DNA of 64,000 nt from Eisenbergiella tayi (GTDB lineage Bacteria; Bacillota; Clostridia; Lachnospirales; Lachnospiraceae), in the NCBI RefSeq assembly GCF_001881565.1, contig NZ_MPDJ01000009.1:88387-152386 (forward strand). Direction: 5' to 3'. Below are positions 6,696-14,951 of the stretch, piece after piece. The translations under genes and the position numbers were made by a program. The stretch's first letter is position 1. Each line of letters starts with the position of its first letter. The notes below the pieces were generated by a model. It did no database searches and was not told the DNA's origin. It saw only the letters and a list, made by a program, of their open reading frames with translations.

Positions 6696-7631
6696 ATGAA
6701 TATAGACTATCTGAAGGAATTTGTGGTACTTGCCGATAACGGCAGCTTCTCCGGGGCTGCGGAGGTTCTTTTCCTCTCGCAGTCCAGCCTGTCCAAGCAT
6801 ATAAAGGCGCTGGAACAGGAGCTTGACGTCCTCCTTTTCAGGCGGACCACACGCTGCCTTGAGCTTACGGAAGAGGGGGAGGTATTTCTTTCCTATGCCC
6901 GCCGGATATCCCGTCTGCAATATGAATACCAGACCGCTCTTTACCATTCCCGTCAGAAAAAAAGCTCCACTCTCACCATAGGCTCCATTCCGGTAATGGC
7001 CCAGTATGGCATAACGGTTACCATCCTGCTTTTTCATCAGAGCAATTCCTCTTTTCATGTAAATGTGCTGGAAGAAGAATCAACTGTTCTGAAGCAGATG
7101 CTGCGAAACGGCCAGTGTGAGCTGGCATTTATCCGGGAAGGGCAGGAAACGGAACCGGATTTTGTTCATATTCCTTTCGCTGCGGACCGCCTCGCCGCCG
7201 TATGCAGCAGTGATTCTCGCTTCGGAGAGGAAAAACAGCTTCTTCTCTCCGTACTAAAAAAAGAAAAGCTCCTTCTTTTGAATGAAGGAACTCTTCTTTA
7301 TTCACTCTGTATCAGCGCCTGTGAAGAGGCCGGCTTTACGCCGAATGTTTCTTATACCAGCCATCGGATCGAAAATATCATTGATCTGGTTTCCAAAAAT
7401 ATGGGAACCGCCCTTCTGATGCAGAAACAGGCTTCTTACTATGCCAGGAACTCAGATATTAGGATAATCCCCATCCATCCGGAGATTGAAACCCACATAG
7501 ATCTTTGTTATTTGAAGGGGCATACCCTGTCGCCTATTGCCAGACACTTCGTTTCCTGTGTTTACCTCAGCGGGGAGCAGGGAAACCATGACATACCTAC
7601 GCCCGCCCGGAATTATACCACAAAGGTATGA
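6696..7631 (+). CDS. LysR-family regulator, probable TanR-like regulator of the tannase operon
   Basis: 311-aa LysR-type transcriptional regulator. The winged HTH (residues 1-60; FSGAAEVLFLSQSSLSKHIK) is followed by the linker helix and a two-subdomain effector-binding region from about residue 90. LTTRs usually activate a divergent operon when bound to a pathway intermediate. Here the divergent operon is tannase-UbiD-UbiX-LpdD, so gallate or a galloyl ester is the likely effector, as for TanR of lactobacilli. The shared dyad at 6635-6647 supports this. The gene runs convergently into GH30, with a 19-nt overlap of 3' ends. The ATG follows AGGAG. Confidence 0.88.
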   Translation: MNIDYLKEFVVLADNGSFSGAAEVLFLSQSSLSKHIKALEQELDVLLFRRTTRCLELTEEGEVFLSYARRISRLQYEYQTALYHSRQKKSSTLTIGSIPVMAQYGITVTILLFHQSNSSFHVNVLEEESTVLKQMLRNGQCELAFIREGQETEPDFVHIPFAADRLAAVCSSDSRFGEEKQLLLSVLKKEKLLLLNEGTLLYSLCISACEEAGFTPNVSYTSHRIENIIDLVSKNMGTALLMQKQASYYARNSDIRIIPIHPEIETHIDLCYLKGHTLSPIARHFVSCVYLSGEQGNHDIPTPARNYTTKV

Positions 7632-8944
7632 AGGGAATGGGCCCCTATGACTGCGGAAAAACTCCGCTCCTTATGGCAGAAGCTGAAGGCACGGTCGTGA
7701 TGCATGCTGTTCATCACCGTTATCACCAGCTGTCCGTCAGGGTTCTCAAATACCATGGCATTTGAAGTCCAGTGTCCTTTTGTATCCAGCAGCCTTGCCC
7801 CTGGTTTAATAAAATGGGAAAAATGCTTCATCAGGTAAAATTCCGGCTGCAGTATCAGTTCCCCTGTTTCTTCCTTTATCGTTGCCAGAGAATTCTGAGA
7901 CCATCCCCAGCTGGAAACACCGCCTTCTGAAAGTGCCATATTCCAATAAGTATACCTCTCCGCACCATGACGGAAAAAGTACCACATGAGGAAATAAATA
8001 TATTCCGCCTGCTCCCATTCATTCCTGCCGTCTCCGCATTCGCTCTCCGTCTGCATGATATGCATTTCCGGGAAGCTGGCTTCAATCTGCTCCAGCTGGT
8101 GCTTTCCGCCCCACTGCACTCCCACGCCGGTCAAATATTTCCGGGCGTCTTTGTCGCTTAGTATGGTATTGGCAAACTGATCATAAAACTCTTCATAGGG
8201 AGCACCAAAGCCCGAGCGGAAATCTGAAAAAGGCCCATTGATCGTCCCAAGCCAGATCTGGGTGTCCAGGCCGCTTTTTTCAAAAGCAGGCCCCAGATAG
8301 CCTTTGATAAAATCACGCATATCACTGCCATGCCAGAGACAGGAAGGGAATTTCTGATCCGCCATGGGCTCGTTCTGCACATGCACCATGGTTACCGGGA
8401 TACCCAGTTCTTTATAAGCTTCCACGAATTTCACGAAATACCGGGCATAGGCATCCAGCACCGGCTCTTCCATGCGTATTCTTCCAAAATTGTATACCTT
8501 CTTTGTTTTCATCCACGCCGGAGGGCTCCATGGGGAGGCAAACAAAGTCAAATCCGGGCAGTATTTCTGCGCCGCACGGATAAAAGGCACCGTGTATTTC
8601 TTATCCCGCTCCACGTTAAAATCCTTCAGCTCATAATCGCCGTCCGTATCATCACAGCTGTACCATTCCAGGCTGAAGTCATTGGCCCCGATGGGGACAC
8701 GTCCCATATTGAAGGCACAGCCTTCGGCTCCGTATAGCTCTTTCAAAAAACCTTCCCTTACTTCATCCTTCGTTTTCTGAAGGGCATCCCAGCCCAGTTC
8801 ATTAAAACAGCCCCCGAAGCCAAGAATTTCCTGGCGCTTTTCTCCGGTCAGCTCCAGGGTGTCCTCATACATCCGGTCCCTTTCCACTTCTTCCTTTTTC
8901 CAATAGTCCTTTTCCTTACTGACAATGTGAATCACTTCGTTCAT
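7613..8944 (-). CDS. Glycoside hydrolase family 30 enzyme
   Basis: 443-aa GH30 (clan A) glycosidase with a TIM barrel followed by a beta-sandwich that ends near IGAHSLHTFVV. The N-terminal part has the family GFGGCFNE motif (residues 42-49). The acid/base is Glu192 in HVQNEP and the nucleophile is Glu300 in QTESECG. GH30 members cleave beta-glucosides, beta-1,6-glucans, xylans or glucosylceramide, and the exact substrate is not readable here. No signal peptide is present, so it would act on imported substrate. It appears monocistronic, with its 3' end overlapping the LysR gene. The ATG follows AAGGGGAAGGAATAT. Confidence 0.92.
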   Translation of the reverse strand: MNEVIHIVSKEKDYWKKEEVERDRMYEDTLELTGEKRQEILGFGGCFNELGWDALQKTKDEVREGFLKELYGAEGCAFNMGRVPIGANDFSLEWYSCDDTDGDYELKDFNVERDKKYTVPFIRAAQKYCPDLTLFASPWSPPAWMKTKKVYNFGRIRMEEPVLDAYARYFVKFVEAYKELGIPVTMVHVQNEPMADQKFPSCLWHGSDMRDFIKGYLGPAFEKSGLDTQIWLGTINGPFSDFRSGFGAPYEEFYDQFANTILSDKDARKYLTGVGVQWGGKHQLEQIEASFPEMHIMQTESECGDGRNEWEQAEYIYFLMWYFFRHGAERYTYWNMALSEGGVSSWGWSQNSLATIKEETGELILQPEFYLMKHFSHFIKPGARLLDTKGHWTSNAMVFENPDGQLVITVMNSMHHDRAFSFCHKERSFSAVIGAHSLHTFVV

Positions 8945-9094
8945 ATATTCCTTCCCCTTTCCCGATAATGAACAGCTTGTATCTTTATTTTAATCTTTTT
9001 CAGGAGGGGGAAATAGGTGTTTTTTTTACGGAATAACCTGTCAATTTCTACTTTCCGGAACATACGCATAAGCAGCAACGCTTTCCAGCTTTTT

Positions 9095-9766
9095 TCATTC
9101 ATGTATCAATCCGAAATGCGCAGCCAGAACTTCCATTGTTTCCAAACGGGTATCCGTCTGTTCATCCTCTCTGATAATTGTAAAAAAGCCGCTGTTAAGC
9201 CATTCCTCATATATTTCTCTGCTGTTCACTGCGGCTATACATGCCCGAAAGTTCTGCATGGTTTTCTCCGGATCCGGGGACTGCCTGATCTGAGATAACA
9301 GGAACTGCTTCTCTTCATCTTCCCTGTCAAAAAACCTGTCGACTGACATCGACTGAGGGGAGAGCATGACCGCAACCTGATGATAATCAGCTATCTGCCT
9401 GAGGATATCCAAAGGTATATTCGTATCGACTATCGTTTTTCTATCGCCGGACAGACGTATCAATTCCGCGATTTCAAAGTCCGCCGCTTCATAGCCGTTG
9501 CCTCTAATCCAGGCCAGATATTCATCCTGAGTTCTATTGACAAATTCCTGCCAGTCCTTCATCGTATTGAAATAACTCAAATTAGGCTGTTCCTCCGGTG
9601 TGATGATCTGCAGCAGTCTGTCCAATCCGTAATTTTCACCGCATAAAAACAGGTGATACTTTTCCGCAAGCATCCTGCACATGGTTGATTTTCCTGCATA
9701 TGCAGTGCCATTTATAAAAAAACAGTTTTTCAAATAAGCCTTCAGTATATTATTATTGATATTCAT
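9095..9766 (-). CDS. P-loop NTPase, small-molecule kinase-like
   Basis: 223-aa protein with a clear Walker A (GTAYAGKSTM, near residue 20) just after a hydrophobic beta strand (CFFINGTA). This arrangement resembles shikimate/adenylate-kinase-like phosphotransferases. The C-terminal part contains a NSREIYEEWLNSGFF segment. The substrate is unknown and no diagnostic lid motif was recognised. The start at 9766 is chosen because AAAAGGAG lies upstream; the alternative six codons earlier would contain that ribosome binding site. An inverted-repeat region lies upstream (9782-9860). Confidence 0.6.
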   Translation of the reverse strand: MNINNNILKAYLKNCFFINGTAYAGKSTMCRMLAEKYHLFLCGENYGLDRLLQIITPEEQPNLSYFNTMKDWQEFVNRTQDEYLAWIRGNGYEAADFEIAELIRLSGDRKTIVDTNIPLDILRQIADYHQVAVMLSPQSMSVDRFFDREDEEKQFLLSQIRQSPDPEKTMQNFRACIAAVNSREIYEEWLNSGFFTIIREDEQTDTRLETMEVLAAHFGLIHE

Positions 9767-9781
9767 TCTTTTCTCCTTTTG

Positions 9782-9860
9782 CATAACAACAAAGCCTGTA
9801 GATTACAGGCACATAAGAATATTCAGTTGTCCTTACTTATCTGATTCTATTGTTGTTATA
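9782..9860. repeat. Nested inverted repeats upstream of the P-loop gene
   Basis: Outer arms CATAACAACAA (9782-9792) and TTGTTGTTATA (9850-9860) form 10 of 11 pairs. Between them lies a perfect 7-bp hairpin, GCCTGTA-GAT-TACAGGC (9794-9810). It is either a regulator site or a leader structure. Confidence 0.5.
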
Positions 9861-9938
9861 CAAAAAATGACACCACATTATACTTTCCTCCCAAAATATT
9901 AAATTTACATGGTTCCGAAGCTTCCGCACCCGTTGTCT

Positions 9939-10781
9939 CTAACTCTTCTTTCCGCCGCGTACCTTACCGGGCGTACAGCCGTAAACCTGCCGGAACATAC
10001 GCATAAACAGCTTATAATTATAAAATCCATGTCTTTCCTGCAGCTCGCCGACAGGCAAATCCGTATACAGCAGATCCGTATAAATATGTTCCAGGCGGAT
10101 CCTGTTCACATATTCCAGATAGGGGATCCCCATCTGCTCCCTGAAAAACCGGGAAAAATAAGCGGGATTCAGCCCGATTTCACCGGCTATGCGGCTAAGA
10201 GGCAGTTCTTCCCGGTAATGGCTTCGGATATATTCCATAATTCTGCGTATCCGTTCCAGGTTCTTTTCCGACTTCATTCGATCCTGCCTGGATATCTTCC
10301 GGGAAAAATAGCGTACGAGAAGATGCATAAGTGAAAAGATAAGGCTGTAGCACTGAAAAATATATCCTTCCTCCGCCTGCAGATATACGACGCCCAATTC
10401 TTTTATCCCGTCGCGAAGCCTGCCGTACGCTTCATAAATCTGCGGATCTCCTATTTCATATACCTTTTCTTCTTCTACCCGGAACATAAGGCAATGGATG
10501 TCCGGCATGAATTTTTCCAGCCATGCCATTGGTATCTGGAGTAAGATAGCCGTATTTCCTTCCCTGCACCTGGTGGAATGGATGCACATCGGGTCCAGCA
10601 CCACAAAATCATTTTCCTTCAGAAGACGCCGTTCATTATTCTCTTCCACCTCCAGCGTACCCTTCAGCAGATATACAATTTCCAGCCAGTCATGGTAATG
10701 CTTATTGACCACGCTGCCGCTGTCAACAGAGAAATCCAGCTTAAAATCCATGGCATCATTGGGACTGATGATTTCATGCAT
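9939..10781 (-). CDS. AraC-family transcriptional regulator
   Basis: About 280 aa. The N-terminal cupin-like sensor has the HYHDWLEIVYLLKGTLEV strand pattern and a CIHS metal-like histidine segment. The C-terminal AraC DNA-binding domain has two HTHs: the first around LPLSRIAGEIGLNPAYFSRF, the second around LQERHGFYNYKLFMRMFRQ, ending GCTPGKVRGG. The second HTH is less canonical than usual. A GTG at 10793 is also possible, but the ATG at 10781 is preferred. The neighbouring target is not obvious; GH30 and the P-loop gene lie downstream on the same strand. Sugar sensing is the usual role. Confidence 0.85.
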   Translation of the reverse strand: MHEIISPNDAMDFKLDFSVDSGSVVNKHYHDWLEIVYLLKGTLEVEENNERRLLKENDFVVLDPMCIHSTRCREGNTAILLQIPMAWLEKFMPDIHCLMFRVEEEKVYEIGDPQIYEAYGRLRDGIKELGVVYLQAEEGYIFQCYSLIFSLMHLLVRYFSRKISRQDRMKSEKNLERIRRIMEYIRSHYREELPLSRIAGEIGLNPAYFSRFFREQMGIPYLEYVNRIRLEHIYTDLLYTDLPVGELQERHGFYNYKLFMRMFRQVYGCTPGKVRGGKKS

Positions 10782-11020
10782 GCACTTTTCCACTCCGCCG
10801 CGTCCCTTCTTTCCTTCTTTATCTTAATTCCTGCAGTAATTGAACAGACCAAATATATTCATTCCTTCTGCTAATTATATTTTGTTTTTTCGTATTCCAC
10901 AAGTCCTATCTTTTTTCTTGTCTTTTCTCATAATCCTTCCGTTTAAGAGGTTACAGCTCCCGCCATCTATGGCATGCCGTCCGTTTTCTCACTCAAAGCA
11001 GTCTGTGCAGGACGCAGCAA

Positions 11021-11058
11021 ACAGGCGGTACTCTGTCCTAAACCCAAGTACCGCCTGT
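11021..11058. terminator. Terminator-like hairpin after the 308-aa secreted protein
   Basis: ACAGGCGGTACT (11021-11032) pairs perfectly with 11047-11058, a 12-bp stem with a 14-nt loop. On the minus strand, in which the upstream gene runs, no T tract follows. It may therefore be an mRNA 3' stabiliser or a factor-dependent end. Confidence 0.5.
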
Positions 11059-11072
11059 CCTATGCCTATTTT

Positions 11073-11999
11073 TTATTTGGTAGTAAAGCTTATGGAATCC
11101 GTCTTAAACAAACTCTGGTAAGTATCGTTGTCCATTACGGAAAACTTCAATTCCACTTCATCCACACTGGTAATATTATTCTCTTCCAAATCACTGGAGA
11201 AAATGGTTAGTTCATCCACAGCCATCTTCCCGTCATACAGGGTTGAAGCGAAGATGGGATTAATCATAAACCCATTAATCGATACATCACTGCAGGTAAC
11301 GCTGATTGTTTTTCCGGTATTATTCTCCAGATACAAAAGAATGCCTGCTCCCCAGAAGCTGTCCTCATCCACATATTTGCCCACGATACGTAGGCCATCC
11401 TGATTTACCAGTTCCTTGCCTTCGTCTGCGGGGCTGGTATCCATATTGGGAAAATCCGAAGTCTGAATGACCACTTTATCAAATTTAGTTATTGTTTCAT
11501 AGCTGCTGCTGTCATAACTTTTAAAATAAATTTCAATCTGGCCGATATTATCGATTCCCGCCGCTTTCAGGGCGGAAGCGGACAGGTTCATGGTTTCGTT
11601 AGAGCTTTTCCCGGCCGCAACCTGAGCGGAAAATAAATCGGATATCATGTAATTATTCACAATCAGGGCATCGCATCCGATTCCCAGATCCTTATCCGTA
11701 CTGTTCTCTATCAGCAATTTCAGCCCGGTTCCGAAAATCGTATCTTCTTCCAACCCCATGGCTGTAATTTTCACACCATCCTGATCAATGAGCACCTGTT
11801 CCTCGATGGTCGGGAGGCCGCTTTTTTCCGCTGTTTCCTCTTTGTTTTCCTCAGAAGCCGCTTCCACAGCCTTACTGTCCGAATCCTCAGCTATTGTCTT
11901 TTGAGAACCGGAATCCGAATTTCCGCTTCCTGCCGCCATCATAAGAAATACTGCCAGTACCGCCGTAACCGCTATCCCTTTTATTGTTTTCCTTTTCAT
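11073..11999 (-). CDS. Secreted protein with two related beta-rich repeats
   Basis: 308-aa exported protein with a lysine-rich start and hydrophobic segment (residues 7-23). The expected lipobox cysteine is missing: the run reads FLMMAAGSGNSD where lipoproteins would have AAC. It is therefore either a secreted protein or has lost its lipid anchor. An acidic Ser/Glu-rich linker (to about 60) is followed by two homologous halves of about 120 aa. Each has an EEQVLIDQDGVKI or KELVNQDGLRI start, then LLIENSTDKDLGI or LLYLENNTGKTISV. Function unknown. The ATG follows GAGGAGGACAAT and lies 113 nt inside the preceding frame. Confidence 0.7.
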   Translation of the reverse strand: MKRKTIKGIAVTAVLAVFLMMAAGSGNSDSGSQKTIAEDSDSKAVEAASEENKEETAEKSGLPTIEEQVLIDQDGVKITAMGLEEDTIFGTGLKLLIENSTDKDLGIGCDALIVNNYMISDLFSAQVAAGKSSNETMNLSASALKAAGIDNIGQIEIYFKSYDSSSYETITKFDKVVIQTSDFPNMDTSPADEGKELVNQDGLRIVGKYVDEDSFWGAGILLYLENNTGKTISVTCSDVSINGFMINPIFASTLYDGKMAVDELTIFSSDLEENNITSVDEVELKFSVMDNDTYQSLFKTDSISFTTK

Positions 12000-12429
12000 A
12001 TTGTCCTCCTCGTTTTTCTTTGTGTCTTTTTATCAAAAAGGCTGCCGGTATCATGGCCAGCCATTCCAATACTATGTCCCATATATCAAAGGTTCTGGTA
12101 AGAATACCTGCCAGCTGCAGGAATTCCGACAATCCGGCAAACACCATACACCCGGCGGTTATCCTTCCCAGGCTTCCCTCCTCTCTCCATATCAGGCACA
12201 CAGAAAATACCAATGCATAAGCCCAGGCCATATCACATAAGTGATTCCTGGCGAAGCTTTGTATTATTCCGTTTCCTGCTTCCGGCAGGTATTCCAGAGG
12301 AAGCCACTGCTCCGCCAGCTTCAGTATGCGGATGTCTCTTCCGCAGAATACATAAACCAGCAGCCCCAACAGCAATGCCGTTCCGATATGAACTCCATAA
12401 AAAATAGAAGCTCTCCATTTATCTCCCAT
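11887..12429 (-). CDS. Small multi-pass membrane protein (VanZ-like?)
   Basis: 180-aa reading frame. Four hydrophobic segments (about 8-27, 66-85, 91-110 and 118-136) are separated by short loops, with the motif NHLCDMAWAYAL near residue 63. The shape resembles small VanZ-like or uncharacterised four-helix membrane proteins, but I cannot assign a family. The last 40 residues (from about KRHKEKRGGQ) are hydrophilic and overlap the next gene by 113 nt in another frame. The natural protein may have ended near its last helix before a frame change. The ATG at 12429 directly follows the bidirectional terminator region. Confidence 0.55.
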   Translation of the reverse strand: MGDKWRASIFYGVHIGTALLLGLLVYVFCGRDIRILKLAEQWLPLEYLPEAGNGIIQSFARNHLCDMAWAYALVFSVCLIWREEGSLGRITAGCMVFAGLSEFLQLAGILTRTFDIWDIVLEWLAMIPAAFLIKRHKEKRGGQYEKENNKRDSGYGGTGSISYDGGRKRKFGFRFSKDNS

Positions 12430-12448
12430 GTCTTTCCTGCCCTTCTGA

Positions 12449-12500
12449 AAAAAAGAAGAAGAATCCCTACATCAAAGATATAGGAATTCTTCTTCTTTTT
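12449..12500. terminator. Bidirectional-type hairpin between kinase and membrane protein genes
   Basis: AAAAAGAAGAAGAAT (12450-12464) pairs with ATTCTTCTTCTTTTT (12486-12500), with additional CTA/TAG pairs inside. The A- and T-rich flanks suit termination of the kinase transcript on the minus strand. Confidence 0.7.
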
Positions 12501-12539
12501 GGTATGCCCGCAGCATACAACAGCCCGTCTCCGCCTCTG

Positions 12540-13658
12540 TTATCCAGGCAGCGAAGTTTCCAGGCCCATCCCCGCATAAGCCAGGGCTACTGTTAAAATA
12601 ATCCTTATCACCAGCACCACATCTTTATTCCACCTGGAAAAGGGGAAAATTTTCCTGTCCCACTCGCAAAAGTTTGTGATAACCAGTAAAGGGATCCACA
12701 TCATCATAAGGCAGGAAAGACCTTCCAGCAAAAATCCCGACACCCCTGCTTTCTCAGCGCCATTGCCCAAAAGCACCGCCGTAAACAGGGTCATAAAAAT
12801 ATACACCGCTATTGCAATCGCTTTTTTCCAGATCTTTCCTGTACGGAACCCCGGAATAATGGCTTTCTTACCCGGATCCTTTTCCTCCTCCGGCGCTTTC
12901 TCAGGCTCCGTACCATTCATCTTCCCCGGCATCAGGGCCTGGGTTAATTCATGGACGTTCTGATACCGGTCATTGGGATCAATCTGAATACATTTACGGA
13001 TGATTCCTCCTGTCCGTCCGCCGGGAATGACCACTGTAGGGATTTTTCCTGTAATCATCACATTCAGCAGCACACCGATACTGTAAATGTCCGTTCTGGG
13101 ATCCGTCTGCGCAAAACCGAACTGTTCCGGCGCCGCAAAGCCAACGGTTCCCAGGATCGTTGTATCCGCAGTCTGATTCCTTTTCACATTGCGTGCTATG
13201 CCCATATCCAGAATCTTAACCACTTTATCGGAGGATATCAGCACATTCCCCGGATGGATATCCCGATGTACCATGCCCAGGCTATGGATAAACTCCAGTC
13301 CTTTGAGCAGCTGCAGAATAATGGGAACCGCTTCCTGCTCAGGGAACATCCCCCTCTGATTCAGCAGTTCCTGAAGCGTGATTCCGCTGATGTATTCCGT
13401 AATAACCACACATTGATCCTTCATGGTTATCACATCCCATACCGGCACCACATTGGGATGGGGCTTATTCTTCAACTTCTCATATATTATCCCCTGTGCC
13501 CGGGGCATAATCTTCTTAATCACAAGTCTGCCGTCCGACACCCGTCTGGCCAGCACCGTCCTGTCTTCCTCCCCCGACGCCAGTTCGAGTATATCCTCAT
13601 AATTTTCCTTCATATATTCAGAACGGATTTCTTCAGACATATGTGCTGCATTATCCAT
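12540..13658 (-). CDS. Membrane-anchored Hanks-type Ser/Thr protein kinase
   Basis: About 372 aa. The kinase domain occupies residues 20-275: Lys48/49 in the VIKK strand, the catalytic HRD loop at 131-133 with Asn138, a DMG in place of DFG at 151-153, and APE at 176-178. A charged linker is followed by three hydrophobic helices (about 285-370), so the enzyme is anchored by its C terminus. It lacks the extracellular PASTA repeats of PrkC. The start at 13658 is preferred because AGAAAGGA precedes it; upstream codons of the long frame lack a site. It is divergent from an XRE regulator gene 120 bp away, which may be substrate or controller. Confidence 0.88.
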   Translation of the reverse strand: MDNAAHMSEEIRSEYMKENYEDILELASGEEDRTVLARRVSDGRLVIKKIMPRAQGIIYEKLKNKPHPNVVPVWDVITMKDQCVVITEYISGITLQELLNQRGMFPEQEAVPIILQLLKGLEFIHSLGMVHRDIHPGNVLISSDKVVKILDMGIARNVKRNQTADTTILGTVGFAAPEQFGFAQTDPRTDIYSIGVLLNVMITGKIPTVVIPGGRTGGIIRKCIQIDPNDRYQNVHELTQALMPGKMNGTEPEKAPEEEKDPGKKAIIPGFRTGKIWKKAIAIAVYIFMTLFTAVLLGNGAEKAGVSGFLLEGLSCLMMMWIPLLVITNFCEWDRKIFPFSRWNKDVVLVIRIILTVALAYAGMGLETSLPG

Positions 13659-13706
13659 ATTGCTTGTTCCTTTCTGCATTTTCCTTTGTAACGGATTCTT
13701 AATTAC

Positions 13707-13735
13707 TTGACTCCGGTTTTGGCACCGGCTACAAT
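13707..13735 (+). promoter_or_regulatory. Promoter of the XRE regulator gene
   Basis: TTGACT (13707-13712), 17-bp spacer, TACAAT (13730-13735). The spacer holds CCGG-N8-CCGG direct/inverted sequence, a possible operator placed between the divergent kinase and XRE genes. Confidence 0.7.
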
Positions 13736-13778
13736 GTATTTGCATCTATAACTATAAAGAAGGATTGGGAATTGATCA

Positions 13779-14201
13779 ATGAAAAAATCAACACAGGAAT
13801 TATTTGACCTGATGAAAAAGACACAAGCTTTCGATACATATATGGAAATCACCAAAGAAGAAAGAGTGGAAACGACCGTTTCCGCTGCCCTGGAAAAATT
13901 GCTGGAGGAAAAAAACATCAATAAAAGCAAATGTATTGAGGCCTCCGGCCTGGACAGGACCTATGCCTACCAGATTTTTTCTGGAATCAAGACGCCATCC
14001 CGCGATAAACTGCTGGCACTCTGCCTGGGTATGGGACTCACGCTGGAGGAAACCCAGACGCTGCTGAAGCAGACCGGATATCCTCCTCTCTATCCACGGA
14101 CGGAAAGAGACTGCGCCATTATACATGCCCTGTACCAAAATCTTACCATCGTAAATCTGAATGAACTGCTGTATGAAATGGGTCTGGAAATCATCAGCTA
14201 G
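13779..14201 (+). CDS. XRE-family helix-turn-helix regulator
   Basis: 140-aa protein. Residues 35-95 form an HTH domain of the XRE type (KNINKSKCIEASGLDRTYAY followed by QIFSGIKTPSRDKLLALCLG), with a C-terminal extension that may mediate dimerisation. It is divergent from the membrane Ser/Thr kinase, a pairing that suggests a kinase-regulator switch, although no target is visible. Its stop overlaps the convergent HAD gene stop within a shared CTAG. Confidence 0.83.
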   Translation: MKKSTQELFDLMKKTQAFDTYMEITKEERVETTVSAALEKLLEEKNINKSKCIEASGLDRTYAYQIFSGIKTPSRDKLLALCLGMGLTLEETQTLLKQTGYPPLYPRTERDCAIIHALYQNLTIVNLNELLYEMGLEIIS

Positions 14202-14875
14202 GCTTTTGCAGAGGATACTTCCTTCCCGTACAGGATTGGAATATCCGGGATATCCGTTATTTTTTCCACTTCAAAATCTGCCAGGGAACGATCGAAGCCA
14301 AAACGGTCGTCAATCACGGCTGCCACCTGCATTCCCGCCAGATGGGCGGCAGTTATTCCGGCGGTGGAATCCTCCGCCACCAGGCAATCCTTCGTATCGA
14401 TTCCAAGCACCGCAGCCGTATGGATATAAATTTCCGGATCCGGCTTGCTTTTCCGAAAGCTTTCTCCGCTGACCACTACTTCAAAAAAATCCCTTATCCC
14501 ATTATCTCTGAGAATTTTTTCCACAATAGCCAAACCGTTGGAAGAAGCCAGGGCCAGCCGAAGGCCCTTTTCCTGCAGCTTCCGAAGGACATCCGGCGCC
14601 TCCTTCCGGAAGACTTCCGTAAAATCCATAGACGGATAGGTGACAACCACTTTCTCTTTGTATTCCGCCAGAAGCTCCTGCCATGTCATTCCATTGTCCA
14701 CGGCTTTCGCCACAATCCCCCAGCTTCCCTCGGAGGAACGCCCCACGGTTGGGTATAGTTCCTCCAGGGTCACCTCCGGATTTTTTCCTTTTGCAAACTG
14801 ATACCGCAGGTTCAGATAGAGCATTTCACTGTCTACCAGCACCCCGTCCATATCAAAAATCACTGCCCGAATCAT
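14198..14875 (-). CDS. HAD-superfamily phosphatase, beta-phosphoglucomutase-like
   Basis: About 225 aa. The HAD motif I is FDMDGVL (Asp8 and Asp10, with the +4 and +6 residues typical of the beta-PGM/GPH subfamily). Motif II is ALASSN, motif III is KSKPDPE, and motif IV is VAEDSTAG. The helical cap domain lies at about residues 15-85. It could be a sugar phosphate phosphatase or mutase; the two are not separable by sequence inspection. The start at 14875 follows AGAGGAAACAGGTT, while the longer frame upstream has no such site. It lies just downstream of the GH3 gene on the same strand, so it may dephosphorylate a released sugar phosphate. Confidence 0.86.
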   Translation of the reverse strand: MIRAVIFDMDGVLVDSEMLYLNLRYQFAKGKNPEVTLEELYPTVGRSSEGSWGIVAKAVDNGMTWQELLAEYKEKVVVTYPSMDFTEVFRKEAPDVLRKLQEKGLRLALASSNGLAIVEKILRDNGIRDFFEVVVSGESFRKSKPDPEIYIHTAAVLGIDTKDCLVAEDSTAGITAAHLAGMQVAAVIDDRFGFDRSLADFEVEKITDIPDIPILYGKEVSSAKA

Positions 14876-14951
14876 AACCTGTTTCCTCTTTCCGCTTCTT
14901 CCGCCGTAATATTTCAAACCCCTGAGCCGTTAGCTTCTGCCCATATCCCGG

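Noticed and set aside
6464..6697. Minus-strand frame through the hairpin element, with the same peptide ending as a frame at 47-559
   Set aside because: The shared peptide simply reflects the shared repeat core; inverted arms explain the rest, and no start site is visible.
10981..11072. Possible small RNA around the hairpin at 11021-11058
   Set aside because: Only a stem after a gene end; no promoter of its own was found, so it is listed as a terminator-like hairpin.
14198..14201. Overlap of XRE and HAD gene ends
   Set aside because: The two stops share the palindrome CTAG; a compact convergent ending, not a frameshift or special signal.
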